Of a DNA stretch of 64,000 nt, positions 10,561 to 22,682 are shown one piece after another (positions within the stretch are counted from its first letter, which is position 1; the number at the start of each line of letters is the position of its first letter). The stretch spans positions 34,534,464-34,598,463 of the forward strand of contig NC_023759.2 in the NCBI RefSeq assembly GCF_000499845.2. The letters run 5' to 3'. The translations under genes and the position numbers were made by a program. The notes beneath the pieces were generated by a model. It worked only from the letters and a program-made list of their open reading frames with translations, was not told the origin of the DNA and did not search any database. This stretch comes from Phaseolus vulgaris. Its lineage: Eukaryota; Streptophyta; Magnoliopsida; Fabales; Fabaceae.

Positions 10561-10634
10561 TAAGTTTAAGAGAGGATATTAAGGGTATTATTTTTTGCTT
10601 TTTCTTTCTCTCTACTCTCTCTCACTTAATACAA

Positions 10635-12930
10635 AGGTGGATAAAACAGGGGGATCTTAATACACATTTTTTTCACTCGTCGGTAAAATGGAGAAGGGTA
10701 AGGAATCAGCTGCATGGGGTCTCTATTAATGGCAAATGGTGTGACGATAAGGACGTGGTCAAGGATAAGGTTCGTGAATTCTTTGAAGACAGGTTTGCAA
10801 GGAACGATGCTTGTCAGGTTAGACTTGATAATGTTAGGTTCATTTCCATTTCGGATTCGGACAATGATCTGCTGATTGGAGATTTTTCCGAAGAAGAGAT
10901 AAGGACAACAGTTTGGAGCTGTGACAACTCAAAGAGTCGCAGTCCTGATGGTTTTAATTTCGGTTTTCTAAAATTTTGTTGGGATATCTTGAAAAAGGAT
11001 GTGGTGTTGGCGGTGAAGGATTTCGCAGTTAATGGTCACTGGCCCAGAGGTTCCAATGCTTCGTTTCTTTGTTTAATACCAAAAGTGGAAAACCCTCAGC
11101 AATTCGGGGAGTTTAGACCCATTTCATTAGTAGGTTGCTTGTACAAAATCATCTCCAAAGTGTTGTCTTTGCGCCTAAAAAAGGTGATCAATAAAGTTAT
11201 TGACGTTAGACAGTCGGTTTTTCTTGAAGGAAGGGGTTTGCTAGACAGTGTACTTGTAGCTAATGAAGTTTTGGAAGAATACAAGAGAAAGAGGAAGAGT
11301 TGTGTTTTCTTCAAAGTTGACTATGAGAAGGCGTATGACTCGGTTAACTGAGAGTTTAATTACTATATGCTACGGAGGTTGGGCTTTTGTGATCTATGGA
11401 TTCAGTGGATAAAGGGTTGCTTAGAGTCAGCTTCTGTTTCAGTTCTTGTGAACGGTAGTCCTTCTAGGGAGTTCTTTCCTCGGAAGGGACTTTGTCAAGG
11501 TGATCCGCTTGCTCTGTTTCTCTTTCTTATAGTGGCAGAAGGATTGGCTGGGGTGGTAAGGATGGCAGAGGAAAAGAAGTTGATTGATAGTTTGGAAGTT
11601 GGCAAGTCTAAAGTGAAGGTAAATATGCTACAATATGCAGATGATCCTATGTTCTTCTGTGAAGCTAACACCAAAAGCGTGTTCAATATTAAGGCGATTT
11701 TGCAATGTTTTGAGCTAACTTCTGGGTTTAGGGTTAATTTTTCAAAAAGCAGAATTGGAGGGATGGTGATGGGTCAATTTTCGCTTCAGCGTTTTGCAGC
11801 TATGTTTAGTTGCGACATGATGGTTGCTCCTTTTGTTTACTGCTAGTTGGCGGGAGTCATAAGCGATGTGCTTTTTGGAATGAGGTGATAGAGAAAGTTC
11901 AGGCTAGACTAAGTAGGTGGAAAGGTAGGTGTTTGTCGATGGCTAGGAGGATTTGTTTGACCAAGTCTGTTCTTTCCTCTATTCCATTATTCTTTATGTC
12001 CTTATTCAAATTGCCTTTTGGGGTGGCAGATAAGTTGTTCAGGATCCAAAGAAATTTTCTTTGGGGGTGGGGTTCTGATGGAAGGAAGATCGCTTGGGCT
12101 TCTTGAGAGAAAGTTTGTAAGCCTCACGAGTTTGGGGGGTTAGGTATCATTGATCTAAAGTTGTTCAACTTGGCTTTGCTAGGTAAGTGGATTTGGAGGT
12201 TAGGCTCGGAAAAGGGTGGTCTTTTGAAGGAGGTTCTAGTTTCTAAATACGGTGGTTGGAGAAGTTTGGGTGGGGTAGGAATAAGAAGTAGGAGCTCTCT
12301 TTGGTGGAAAGATCTGAAAGAGGTATGGGCTTCGGAGGATTGGGGAAGAAGTTTTGAAGATGGGGTTAAGTGGAAAGTTGGTGATGGAAAGGATATTTCT
12401 TTCTGGGAGTTCAATTGGTTGGGTTGTGACGCGCTGAAGAGAGTTTTTTCGATACTGTTTTCTATAAGTTCGGCCAAAGAAGCAATGGTGGCTGAGCTTG
12501 GGTCTTGGATTAATGGAGTTTGGGTTTGGCAGCTTCCCTGGTAAAGATTTTTTTTCGATTGGAGAAACCTTTGGAGGATCAATTGTTTCAGATTTTACTT
12601 GAGGCAAGGTTGGTCCCGGAAGAGGTGGATAGTTGGGTTTGGAAGGTTGGGGGTCTTCAAACGTTTTCAATTAATTTTGCCTATATTTATGTTAGGAAGG
12701 ATCGCGAGGTGGTTTCTTCTCCAGCTTTCAGTAGGTTGTGGAGATGCAAAGCCATACCTTTTGCTGTTCTTACTACTTGGAGGATGCTTGAAAATAAGCT
12801 TGCTACTAGGGTCAATTTGGAAAGGCGAGAGGTGTCGGTTGAAAATTCTTTGTGTTGTATGTGTGGGAAGGAGGAAGAATCTTATCGCCATTTGTTTTTC
12901 AATTGTAGTTTTGCTTGGCACGTTTGATGT
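10635..12930 (+). pseudogene. LINE reverse transcriptase and zf-RVT region, disrupted
   Basis: Reverse-transcriptase blocks: FRPISLVGCLYKIISKVL (near 11110), FFKVDYEKAYDSVN, then GLCQGDPLALFLFL and the catalytic LQYADDPMFF near 11640. A TGA at 11349-11351, directly after YDSVN where the family has Trp, interrupts the frame; further breaks occur near 11845, 12105 and 12542. The last part has the zf-RVT text LCCMCGKEEESYRHLFFNC. Apart from these breaks the catalytic residues remain. Confidence 0.88.
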
Positions 12931-13336
12931 TTATGCTTTAAGCGGCTTGGAGTTTCTTTTGTGTTTCACATTGATCCTAAGTCAAACTTTGACCAATTCA
13001 GGTTGAGCCGGTCTTCTGATTCAGTTAATGTTATGTGGATCACAATTTGGGTTGGGGTGGTGAGTGAATTCTGGAATCCCAGGAATTTTATCATATTCAA
13101 AAGGGATGTAGCAGACGCGTCTGAAGTGTTTGCTTTGGTGCAAGTAAATATTTGGTCTTGGATTTCGGTAAAAATTCGCTCTACTTCGTTTTCCTACTCT
13201 AATTGGTGTTTGGAACCTTTGGTGTGTATGAGGATGATTTCTTGAATTTCTTTTTTTCAAGATTTATTTTAACGGGTAGTGCTTTTGTTAGTTAGTTTGG
13301 TGGTATTTGTTAGATGTTGGTTTCTGTATAAGGGTT

Positions 13337-13357
13337 GAACCATCCCGGAAGTGGTTC
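13337..13357 (+). other. Conserved 3' hairpin of LINE RNA
   Basis: GAACCA at 13337-13342 pairs with TGGTTC at 13352-13357 around a 9-base loop, 40 bases before the A-rich tail. The LINE ending at 31365 has a hairpin in the same place with different bases. Plant L1 reverse transcriptases are known to use 3' stem-loops to recognise their RNA; the role here is inferred. Confidence 0.6.
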
Positions 13358-13400
13358 CCATTTATTTATTTTTTATTACTGATAAAAATAAAAATAAAAA

Positions 13401-14451
13401 TGTGTCAATAAATTTGTTGAATATTTGAAGAATAATCATTTTGAGGTTTGAACTGATTATCGAGATATATTTAGAATTATATTAGATTAAAAATAAAATT
13501 AAAAAATTGTAATTATAATTTTAACGTGCATCAAAGGGATGTGGTAACACTTACACAAGTGTGAGAGACGCTAACATACTAATCGTACAAAAGGTTGGTT
13601 CACATGTGTGTGGCTTTAACGACAAGTACATAAGACATGAGCCCTCCACCTCCATTATTGCTCCTTCCTCTACTTCTAAAAAATTAAATATATCTTTGAT
13701 AATATAATGAATTGGCTAATCCGATAGTTTTCTATTTTATTTTAAATATTGAGTTATACAATATGGTAGTTGAAATTGGATTTAGAATTGTATATTGAAA
13801 TTATATAAATTTATTTATTTTTATCATTTACAAACTAATTTGTACAATCTAATATACATGTTCACATTTCGGATATGGTTTCAATTATCAAACTATATAA
13901 ATTGGTATTCAAAATAAATAAATAAAATTGAATTCTGGAATAACTAATCCTATGAAAAAATATTTGTAACCACATACCAATTTTTTTTTTTATGTAAATT
14001 TAATTTTCCCACCATTCTATCCGTAGGTAATATCAATTTAGGAAAAAAAAAAAAATAGAATCGGAAAAAGTAAAGTAGAGGTGTACTTACCGACCAATCA
14101 AAGTTGGTGGGAAAAGATAAGACATGGATAATATAATTTAAGTCATGGGTAAATTTAAAAAAATCACCGCAACGCCTATTTTTTGTTCGAAATTTTTCAA
14201 CACGTTTGGTTTCAAAAATTGAAAGTGCACTGTGTACTGCATTGAAAACCCAAAGCATTGAAATAAAAAAGTGTTACCTAGATAAGAACCACGTTCCCAA
14301 ATCAAACCTCTCCACTTCGTTCTCAAATCAAATCTATGAACCTCGTTCCCAAATCACAAAAGCGAAATCCTGAAGCTCATCCAAGAGTGAATCTTCCCCA
14401 TTTGAGAGAAAACAGTTTTCGAATCAAACCCTAACTGCCAAATTCGTAACA
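13401..14451. other. AT-rich spacer, no gene recognised
   Basis: No coding region is supported. The final 180 bases contain three near-repeats of a phrase like CGTTCCCAAATCA (about 14290-14360) and then a possible 5' leader of an unrecognised gene. Confidence 0.5.
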
Positions 14452-14509
14452 ATGAAGTGGCAGAGAATAGCTTCCGCATCCATTGACGAGTCAAACCCTA
14501 CCATCAGAG
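14452..14509 (+). other. Possible first exon of an unrecognised or lost gene
   Basis: ATG opens MKWQRIASASIDESNPTIR and ends at AG|GTAAG, a good splice donor. The composition is less AT-rich than the surroundings and resembles a plant first exon. A possible second exon lies at 15526-15642. No family is recognised and the two do not join in an open frame beyond the second exon, so this may be a relic. Confidence 0.25.
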
Positions 14510-15178
14510 GTAAGATTATTTGATTTGAATAAAACGTTTTTGAGTTTTTCTTTCTCCATTTCAGTTTTATCATCTAATCCCCTTTTGAACATGCAGTGAT
14601 TTTTGGTGTGAGATGTATTTAGTGTGACCTTGAACAACGACAGAAGTGCGTGATGTAGTGTGGACTCATTTGACTTGGGTAACCGCATTTTGGTGTAGTA
14701 ACTTCTTTTGATTGTTGTTGTTGACCAAACTTGTTTGAAACAACTTGTTTAGAAGATGTATGCCTCTGCATTTTTATATATAGGTTGTCTATGCTTCTTT
14801 ACTTTGTATCCATGCAAAACCTTTCCCATTCTATTAAAAACTTAATCACCGAATATATTAAAGGATACGAATACTAGAGTTATAGAAGAATCCTAATATT
14901 AATTGGGTGTCTTTTCTAATTATCAGTTGTTTCTCTTTATAGAGGTGAATAACCTTTATTTTGTCTTGTGTGTTATGATTCTATTATTTAATTATTGATT
15001 ATTTTCCTCTTTAGTTAAACCAAAAATGAGTGTACTACTTATATATATTCAGACCATTTGTTTTGATTGATTTGAATAACAAGAAAGAAGATATATTCAT
15101 TCTCATATCCTTTGTCTTCAGTTTACTCTTTTGTTCATCTCTGCTCTCTTTTGTTCATCTCTATTATATTTTGTAATA

Positions 15179-15438
15179 TGGTATCAGAGCCATTTCGAGC
15201 CTATCCTAGCGAGTGTTTGTGTTGGGCCTATCGTGCCACCCGCTATCGGACCGCTATCGGACCACCCAAAATATATAGTCCCACGCACGAGTTGGCAGTC
15301 TCGGCGTGAGGGGATGTGTTGGAGATCCCACATCGACTAGAGATTAGAGCCTTTCATTGTATATAAGTGAGTGCAATCCTCAACCCTATGAGCCGGTTTT
15401 ATGGGGTTGAGTTAGGCTTAAAGTCCACTTCGTAATAG
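15179..15438 (+). mobile_element. TRIM-like retroelement fragment
   Basis: Starts with a perfect tRNA-Met-type primer site TGGTATCAGAGC (15179-15190), has a short non-coding interior with no protein, a purine-rich GTGAGGGGATG, then an LTR-like segment from 15317 beginning TGTTGGAGATCCCACATCG, containing TATATAAG and ending near 15438. This layout is that of terminal-repeat retrotransposons in miniature, common in legumes. The 5' LTR is not recognisable. Confidence 0.6.
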
Positions 15439-15525
15439 AATATGCTAACTTTTAGGCTTTTTAGGGGTAACATCTCTAATGTTTGCTCAATATCTTATAT
15501 GGAGTTGTATGATGGTACCCTGTAG

Positions 15526-15642
15526 AAAGAGAGACTGAAATGGAAGATGGAGTACATGGAATTGGTAAAGGAGTTGGAGCAAAAGTTGATATTGAATCAA
15601 GAAAGACATGATTGCAATAGTTATGTGACTGATAATGGAGAG
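15526..15642 (+). other. Possible exon with helical, charged product (unrecognised)
   Basis: Between an AG at 15524-15525 and a GT at 15643-15644, one frame reads LKWKMEYMELVKELEQKL and continues helical and charged, like a short coiled coil. It is separated from the possible exon at 14452 by an interval that holds the TRIM fragment. No family is recognised; a gene relic or chance are both possible. Confidence 0.2.
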
Positions 15643-15644
15643 GT

Positions 15645-17542
15645 ATTTTCCTTTTTAAAATACTATTGGTTTGTTGCAGTTTACTTTCAATTTTTATTTT
15701 TATTATTGTACTACAAGTTTATATGACATAACAAATCCAAAATTTTAGAGTATTTTTCTGCAGACAATTTGCAAAATCTATTATGCTTTTATGTGTGAAT
15801 AATCATACTTTAGGTGTTAAGTTGGTTGGTTAATTGTCACGGTGGTTAGAAAATATGTGGTCACCTGCAACATGAGAATCAGATGCTCCTCCATGACTGG
15901 TGAACCACGGGTTCAATATTTCAGTTGTTGAACATTGTGTTTTTTACTGGGACACATGAGGAATGGGAAAAGTCAATTGTAGCCTTCATACTGGAACAAT
16001 TACCTTTAGAATCAGTTGTGCGTGTTGTTAAATCTAGCTAGCTGCAATATCAATCAACCAGATTTATGGTATGCTATTAAAAGCAAGATGGTTCCTGATA
16101 AGCTAAGAAATACAGTTCAGTTAGGTGTTGATTTATAGACAAATGCATTTGAGGGCGAACTATTATATGGTTTGGACAGGAATAAAAAGATATGGAGGTT
16201 GTGTCTAACAAGTATTAAAGGTCAAAAAATTTAAAAATGACAAAAAATTATTTGTTATGCCTAAGAAGTTGAGTCATTGTTTGCTAAAAGAATATTTTAT
16301 ATAGTGTACACATTTAGTTATTTGAGAAGATAAGATAATGTATGTAATATACTTAAATTTACTTTTGAAATTTATTTGGAAAATGACACCCTTAGCTATT
16401 AATTTTTGAAATACAGCTTAGTAGTGTCTTAAAACTTATCAATCACATAAGAAAACATAACAGTAGTTTTACCGTTTTTATATTTTTAATGAGCTACATC
16501 TACTTAACCACACATGGTTTGATATTGGATTTTGTTATTTTTGTTGCTTTGTAAAATATAAAACTTTCCATGACTATTTGTATTAATTGTTATCTAATAA
16601 ATATGCATATAATAACAAATACTACACCTACTTACTGTGACTTAGTTTAAAGTTTAAAATTCAGAAATTAGAAAAAAATTATTGCGAGGATACTAAAATT
16701 GAATTTCGGTATGTATGTACTTAGGAAATATGAATCAACTTTCATTTTTAACAACTATGGATCAACTTTATTTTTAACATAGGGACAATAGAAAAAAATT
16801 GTATTATTTTGAATATTCAAAATAAACAAATAGAGAATGTTATATATATATATATATATATACTAAAATTGAATTTTGGTATGTATGCACTTAGAAAACA
16901 ATTGTCAATAAAATTTAATTAACATAGGGACAATAGAAAAAAATTGTATATATAAATAAGGAAATATGGGCAATACATCCAAGACAAAGACAGAGTAGTG
17001 TATCTGGAACATAGAAAAGGCCAATGAATTGAGGACATAGATAAGGTCAGTGAATTTAAAAGGTATAGAGCATAGGGTTGTGGTATATACTGCAGTAGTT
17101 ATAGTGCAATAAATTGGTATGAATTGTAATGTTAAATACATTTATTCTTTTTCTTCTTTGTCTCATTTCAATATTATCCCGTGATCATCTTGGATGATAG
17201 TTTTATTCCACGTGTTTGACTTTAGATAACTTTATTTTTTATAGTCATAAATTTTACTTAAGAAGACATGGATTTGGTGTAAAGTACATATTAATTTTCT
17301 CTCTTTGTATTAATTAAATTAAGAATATCTTGATATTTAAAAAAGAATAAATAAAAAAATGTTTCTAAAAGTTAAAACGATTATACTCCTTTTATTTATA
17401 TGATCTTAATTATCAATCAAGTTCCTTTGAAAACCATGCTTTTCTTCTCTAGTTTTACATATTCCATTTTGAGTTTTTGACATGCAGTTCACTTTCATGC
17501 ATCATCTCTAACTTGTGTATGTTTCAAGCGTGATAGAGGAAA
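15645..17542. other. AT-rich spacer, no gene recognised
   Basis: No open frame with recognisable content. Contains a (TA)n run at about 16842-16862. Two similar sentences of DNA, near 16692-16730 and 16860-16895 (both with ACTAAAATTGAATTT..GGTATGTATG), indicate a local duplication of about 170 bases spacing. Confidence 0.5.
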
Positions 17543-18313
17543 GAGTAGCAGACAAAACCGAGTTCAAAGAATGCTAGCATAGGACAACTGAATCACCTTA
17601 CATCATGCGCCTTGCTTTATCTTCGGGCATAAGAGGCCTTCTCTTTGGTTATGATACAGGTTACATAAAAAAAAAAAAAAGCCTTGTTCAAATCACCTTT
17701 ATTATGTATTGGATTGAGCTTGAGTCTAAACGAAATTGATTTTTTTAATTAAAATAATTCCTTAACCTGAGACAATCTATAAGATAGTTTTGACAAACAA
17801 ACATGTAGTGAATGGTTATTAAAGACGTTGCTTTGATCACTTTAAATGACATTTGTTTTGACTAAATTACTCACATTCAGGGGTGATTTCCAGGGCCTTG
17901 TTATACATCCGTGATGAATTTGACCAAGTTGACAAGAGAACTTGACTCCAAATTAAGTTTGTTTTGCTTTCTTCAGTTTGAAACTAATGGGGTGGAAAGA
18001 TTGATTGTTTTAATCCACTATTATGCAGGAAACCATTGTAAGTGTGGCTGTGGCAACAACTATAATTGGTGTTGCATTTGGAGGGTGGATGAATGACAAG
18101 CTAGGGAGAAAGAGATCTATTTTGGTGCCCGATGTTGCATTTTTTCTTGGTGCTTTGGTTATGGCTGTTGCGCCTGTTCCATTGGTGATCATTATGGTAA
18201 GAGTTTTAGTTGGTTTGGGAGTTGGAATGGCATCCATGACTGCCCCTCTATACATCTATGAAGCTTCCCCAACCAAGATCAGAGGTGCTCTAGTCAGTAT
18301 CAATGGTTCATGC
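17543..18313 (+). pseudogene. Inositol transporter (INT/sugar-porter MFS) pseudogene, 5' portion
   Basis: Three exon-like pieces match the N-terminal third of plant inositol transporters. Piece 1 (about 17543-17659) ends MRLALSSGIRGLLFGYDTG; piece 2 (17881 to about 17952) reads VISRALLYIRDEFDQVDK; piece 3 (18029-18313) reads QETIVSVAVATTIIGVAFGGW, then NDKLGRKRS, the MFS loop motif, and ASMTAPLYIYEASPTKIRGA. Breaks: a TAG in piece 1 and a TGA in piece 2 at positions where the family has Trp, a splice donor read as AT instead of GT after piece 2, and loss of everything after the fourth or so membrane segment. The family moves myo-inositol with protons. Clearly non-functional. Confidence 0.85.
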
Positions 18314-18619
18314 TTTGAGTTTTTGTCATGATTCACAACACTTTTTGCGGCTAAAGGAACATGTCCGAAATTATAAGGAAAAGAATGAGAGACTTCAACT
18401 ATGATGTATTTGAATTTGAAATTAAATGTGTTTTATTTTATGTAAGACGTATTGGATGATGTTTGATAATAAATTGTTCAATTAATATATGTTCAATTAT
18501 TTCATATGTTGAAATACTATACAGCCGTAAAAAATTGCATTCATTCAAACGTATGAATAGATATTTTGATGCATGTAAGATTATCTATTGTTCTACTCAT
18601 GGAATAGAGTTGGTGGGTA

Positions 18620-18915
18620 ATGTGTGTAAATTTTACCTACGAATTGCGGTCGATGGGTATTACCTACGGACGGTGGTCGATGGGTATTACCTACGGACTA
18701 TTGTTTGTGGGTATTACCTACGGACCGCTGTTCGTAGGTATTACCCATGGATTACTATTATCTACGGTTTATATTTCTTAGGTAAATTACGACGCCAACA
18801 TTACATATGATTTTTTTTTCGTGAGAAATTCGTAGGTAATGCTGATTTACCTACGGATTTCTGCTATTACATACGGATTTAGTTTGTAGGTAAATCAGTT
18901 TTTTTTTTTATAGTG
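18620..18915 (+). mobile_element. CACTA-like transposon terminus with subterminal repeats
   Basis: Repeated TTACCTACGGAC-type words (18635-18730) followed by copies in the reverse sense (TTCGTAGGTAA, GTAGGTAAAT), ending in a T-run and TATAGTG at 18909-18915, inverse of CACTATA. This is the design of CACTA subterminal regions. The left end is not found and the 3-bp target duplication cannot be tested. It begins about 300 bases after the broken end of the transporter pseudogene. Confidence 0.5.
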
Positions 18916-19884
18916 GCAGTTAACACTTCTCCCAAAATTAAGTTCCCTAATTTCTGATTAAGGCAGTTCTACTCATCCAGCACGTTGGTCTATTAATTTG
19001 CTAACTGTGAACTTCGATAAATTACGTCAATGTACTTAAAAATTACTTCATAAATTAATGTCATATAACATAAATTGCGTCGTTGTTGAAGCATGAAGTC
19101 CAGAAGAAGAGGTGAGAGCATGGAAATATATAGTGCAACTTATATATAAGAAAATAATGACTATATTTTACGAACATGGCATTTGAAATCATCATGCATA
19201 CACGATAAAATACATCATCAATTTTATTTGTGAATAGTAGAATATTGGTCATCAATTTTTTTCATACCGGACTAGTTATTTTAGAATTTAAATTTTATTT
19301 GATTTAAATACGGATTTGCATAATCTGGTAGTTGAAACTAGATTGTATAAATGAGTATTCAAAATAATAAAAAAAAAACAAGATGTCTTAATTAGCCAAT
19401 TTAGTATATTCTTAATTATTTATAATTTTTTTTAAAATTATACAAAAGTGCAGGAGGAAGAAGTAATGGAGGTGTAGGGAGAATTTGTCAAGACATCATG
19501 CATGACATTGTATTAGAAGTTGGGCTACAAAAGTGCAACGTAAAGCTTCACATTCTTCCGGGACCTTCATAAATTTTTATTTCCAAAATTATCCTTTAAC
19601 AAAAGGTGCAAGGATTTTTTTTTATATATTTTCATAGATCTTTAAAATTTCGGAATTTGAAATAAAAATATTCTAAATTTTAGAGTTCAAAATATATTGA
19701 ACATTTTTACATTTTTGCGGTTGAGTTTGGGATGGTTGGATTTTTGGTGCATCAAGAAAGAGAAGAGATGAGGGGTTGTTGAAGGTTTTTTTTTAACGAT
19801 AAAAGTAAAGATCATTTTAATAAGTAAAAGTTAAGTTATAGATAATTACATTATCTTTCAAAGAAGATAAGAATAATTTTTTTA
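18916..19884. other. AT-rich spacer, no gene recognised
   Basis: Nothing coding is supported. The last bases before 19885 are the breakpoint of the truncated Ty3 element. Confidence 0.5.
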
Positions 19885-19931
19885 GGAGTACTCGGCCAGA
19901 ATGTACTCGGCCTGTTTGTTGGTGATGCATT

Positions 19932-22640
19932 TTAGCAGGGGATCGAGTAACCTCTCCGGTACAAATCTTCGTTGATCATGGTGTACCGGGCGCATTGTTG
20001 CTTCATTGCCTTTTCTTGGTCGACCTTGCATGTACTGTCCAATAGGTACTGGATGACGGGTGTCATCCAGTTGTCGGCCTCAGCCTCGGCCTCTTCCATA
20101 GCCAGGCACTCGGCCTCGATCTCAATTACACTGGGGTGTCTCAGCCATATTTGTATGACTGACCTCTGGTGGCTCTTCTTCTTGGTGACCGACAGCTTGG
20201 ACAGGATGTCAGCCCTTTTATTGTCCTCCCTCGGTATATGTTCCAAGGGTGCTTTGCTGAAGCGGGCAATGTTGTTTTTGGCCGCGTGGTAGTACCGCTG
20301 CAGCAAAGGCTCCTTAACTTTGAACTCTCCATTGACCTGGTCGACCATCATCCGGGAGTCGCTTTTGCATGTAACTTCGCACGCTCCCATGTCGTAGGCT
20401 AGGTTCAGCCTAGTGAGTAAGGCCTCGTATTCGGCCTGGTTGTTGGTCGCCCGAAATCCGAATTAGAGAGCTTGCTTAGGAAGAGGTCGCCCGACCCCTC
20501 CAGAACGACTCCCGCTCCACATGCTGTTTTATTTGAGGAGTCGTCCACATAAAGTGTCCACCCGCCCGAGATGGTGGGTAGAGGTGTCAATTCGGTTGAG
20601 AAGTCGGCCAGGCATTGAGACTTGATGGCGTCCCTCGGTTCGTAGCGTATGTCGAACTCGGAGAGTTCGACTGACCAACCTATCATCCTTCCTGCAAGGT
20701 CCGACTTAGACAAAATTTTAAAAATAGGGTAGTCGGTTCTTACAATCATGGAGTGATTTCGGAAGTAGGAGCGCATCCGTCTTGCTGTGAGGACTAGGGC
20801 GAGAGCCACCTTCTCTCTCATCTGGTACCTGGTCTCGGTCGAGTGGAGGGTTCGGCTGACGAAGTACACTGGTCGCTCCTTGCCCTCGGTCTCCTGCACT
20901 AGGGCAGCATTGACTGCTTCCTCCGAGATTGCCAGATATACCAGGATCGGGTGGTTGGGTCTCGACTTCGGGATGACAACTAGGGATGTCAAAAATTTCT
21001 TGAACTGTTTGAAGATTTCCTCGCATTGGTCGTCCTAGGCGAATTTTTTGCCTTTTCGGAGCAGTTGGACCATCGGCTTCGTTCTCTCGGCCAGGCGGGG
21101 GACGAACCTTGAGAGGGCGGTCAGCCGTCCTAGGAGTTGTTGTACCTCCTTGACGCTGTTCGGACTTCTCGTGTTGAGTATGGCCTGGCATTTGTCGGGG
21201 TTGGCTTCTATCCCCAGGTGGGTGAGCATGAACCCTAGGAACTTGGCCCCCTCAGCCCCGAAAGTACACTTCTCGGGGTTGAGCTTCATGTTGACTCCCC
21301 TGAGGGCTCTGAAGACCTCGTCCAAGTCTTTCAGGTGTTGCTCGAACGAGTCGGACTTCACGACTATGTCGTCCACGTATACCTCTACCGCCTGGCCGAT
21401 TAGGCCTTTGAAGATTTTGTCCATGAGGCGCTGGTAGGTCGCCCCTGCGTTCTTGAGGCCGAACGGCATGACCTCGTAATAGTAGTTGGTGTCGGCCGTC
21501 ATGAAGGCCGTTTTCTCCTTGTCCCTGGGTGCATGCTTATCTGGTTATAGCCAGAGTAAGCGTCCAAGAAGTTCATAATTTTGTGGTCGGCCGCCCCGTC
21601 CACCAGTTGGTCAATGTTTGGGAGAGGGTAGGTGTCTTTTGGACATGCGCGCTGTTGATGTTTCTGTAGTTGACGCACATCCTCCATTTACCGTTCGGTT
21701 TGGTGACCATGACAACGTTGGCCAACCATGTTGTGTATCGGGCCTGCCTTATGAACCCGACCGACAGGAGCTTGCCGGCCTCCTCCTTCGCTGCGAGTTG
21801 CTTTTGGGAGATCGGGCGGGCCTCCTTGAATATTGACAATCGATGGGTGATGACATCCGGGCTCACCCCCGGCATGTCGACCGGCGTCCATGCGAACATG
21901 TCGATATTCTTTTTCAGCGCGGCATGCATGATCTCGGCCTCGGCCGCTGCCAAGGTTGTTCCTATAGTCATGTTGTGCTCTTCCTCGAGGAGGGGGACTC
22001 TCCTCAGCTCTTCTCTCGCCTCCAGCCTGTCCTTGGTTGCCCGGGGATCGAGGTCTACCAACGCCACGGTTGGTTCGATCTTCCTCGGTCGGTCCTTTCG
22101 GGAGGACTTTCTCACCCTGAGGGGAGAAGTGTCGGCCCTTAAAGGCTCCACCCGGAGGCTCTCGGCGTAGCACTCTCGTGCTTCTTTCTGGTCTACGTGG
22201 ACCGTGAGAATGTCCCCTGTCCTTGAAGGGAATTTCATTGCGAGGTGAGGGATTGATACTATGGCCATCAGCCGGTTGATGGATGGTCGACCAAGGAGGA
22301 TGTTGTAGAAGGTGTTGGTGTCGATGACCAGGTATCGGATTTTGATGGTCTTGGTGTTCTTCCCCTCTTCGAAGGTGGTGTACAACTCGATGTAACCCTT
22401 GGTACCCACCCTCTCGCCCGAGAATCCTACCACGTGGTCGTCGTATGGCATCATCTCGGCCTCAGCTATCCTCATGGCCTTGAAAGTTTTCCAGTAGAGG
22501 ATATCTACCGAACTTCCTTGGCCCACAAGGGTCTTCCGTATGGTTAATCGGTCTATATCGACCGCTATCACCATCGAGTCGTCCTGCTGGCGGTAGTCTA
22601 CGCCCTTAAAGTCCTCATTCGTGAACGTGATGGGTGGCAT
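19932..22640 (-). pseudogene. Ty3 pol: protease, reverse transcriptase, RNase H and aRNH, no integrase
   Basis: In order: a protease-like region (VGQGSSVDILYW; the catalytic Asp retained) near 22500; reverse transcriptase start (GFIRQARYTTWLANVVMV, NGKWRMCVNYR) near 21750; the frame then shifts near 21650, continues ACPKDTYPLPNIDQLVDG, shifts again and carries the catalytic VEVYVDDIVVKS near 21370; RNase H (YLAISEEAVNAALVQ) near 20920; and the aRNH (WTLYVDDSSNKTACGAGVVL near 20560, then REDNKRADILSKL near 20220). The first aRNH Asp is in the expected place. At least four frame breaks are visible. Confidence 0.88.
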
Positions 22641-22682
22641 CTTCTGGGCGTTGTTCGTGCTCCCCCCCGGCGAAGCTGCCGA

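Larger units (their letters stand above)
5460..10625 (+). mobile_element. Decayed Ty1/copia retrotransposon with very short LTRs, interrupted
   Basis: Recognisable copia parts occur in order: a short 5' LTR (5460-5610), a tRNA-Met-type primer site (GGTATCAC just after it), gag (from 5643), GAG-pre-integrase and integrase pieces (about 8150-8680), and RNase H (9834-10560) ending in the usual SLREDI block. All frames carry stops and frameshifts. Most of the reverse transcriptase is missing. It is interrupted by a solo LTR (6786-7882) and by AT-rich repeat DNA with a CACTA-like end (about 8690-9833). A remnant of the 3' LTR appears at about 10574-10625, where a LINE abuts. Confidence 0.82.
10630..13400 (+). 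mobile_element. 5'-truncated L1 LINE with tail, next to the copia 3' end
   Basis: Begins within ORF2 at the block WIKQGDLNTHFFHSSVKWRR just before the reverse transcriptase, so ORF1 and endonuclease are missing. It runs through reverse transcriptase and the zinc-binding zf-RVT region, and ends with a 3' hairpin (13337-13357), TACTGATAAAAAT and a short A-rich (ATAAAA)n tail at about 13400. 5' truncation is the usual result of aborted target-primed reverse transcription. No target-site duplication was found, so the junction with the copia remnant may also reflect deletion. Confidence 0.85.
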
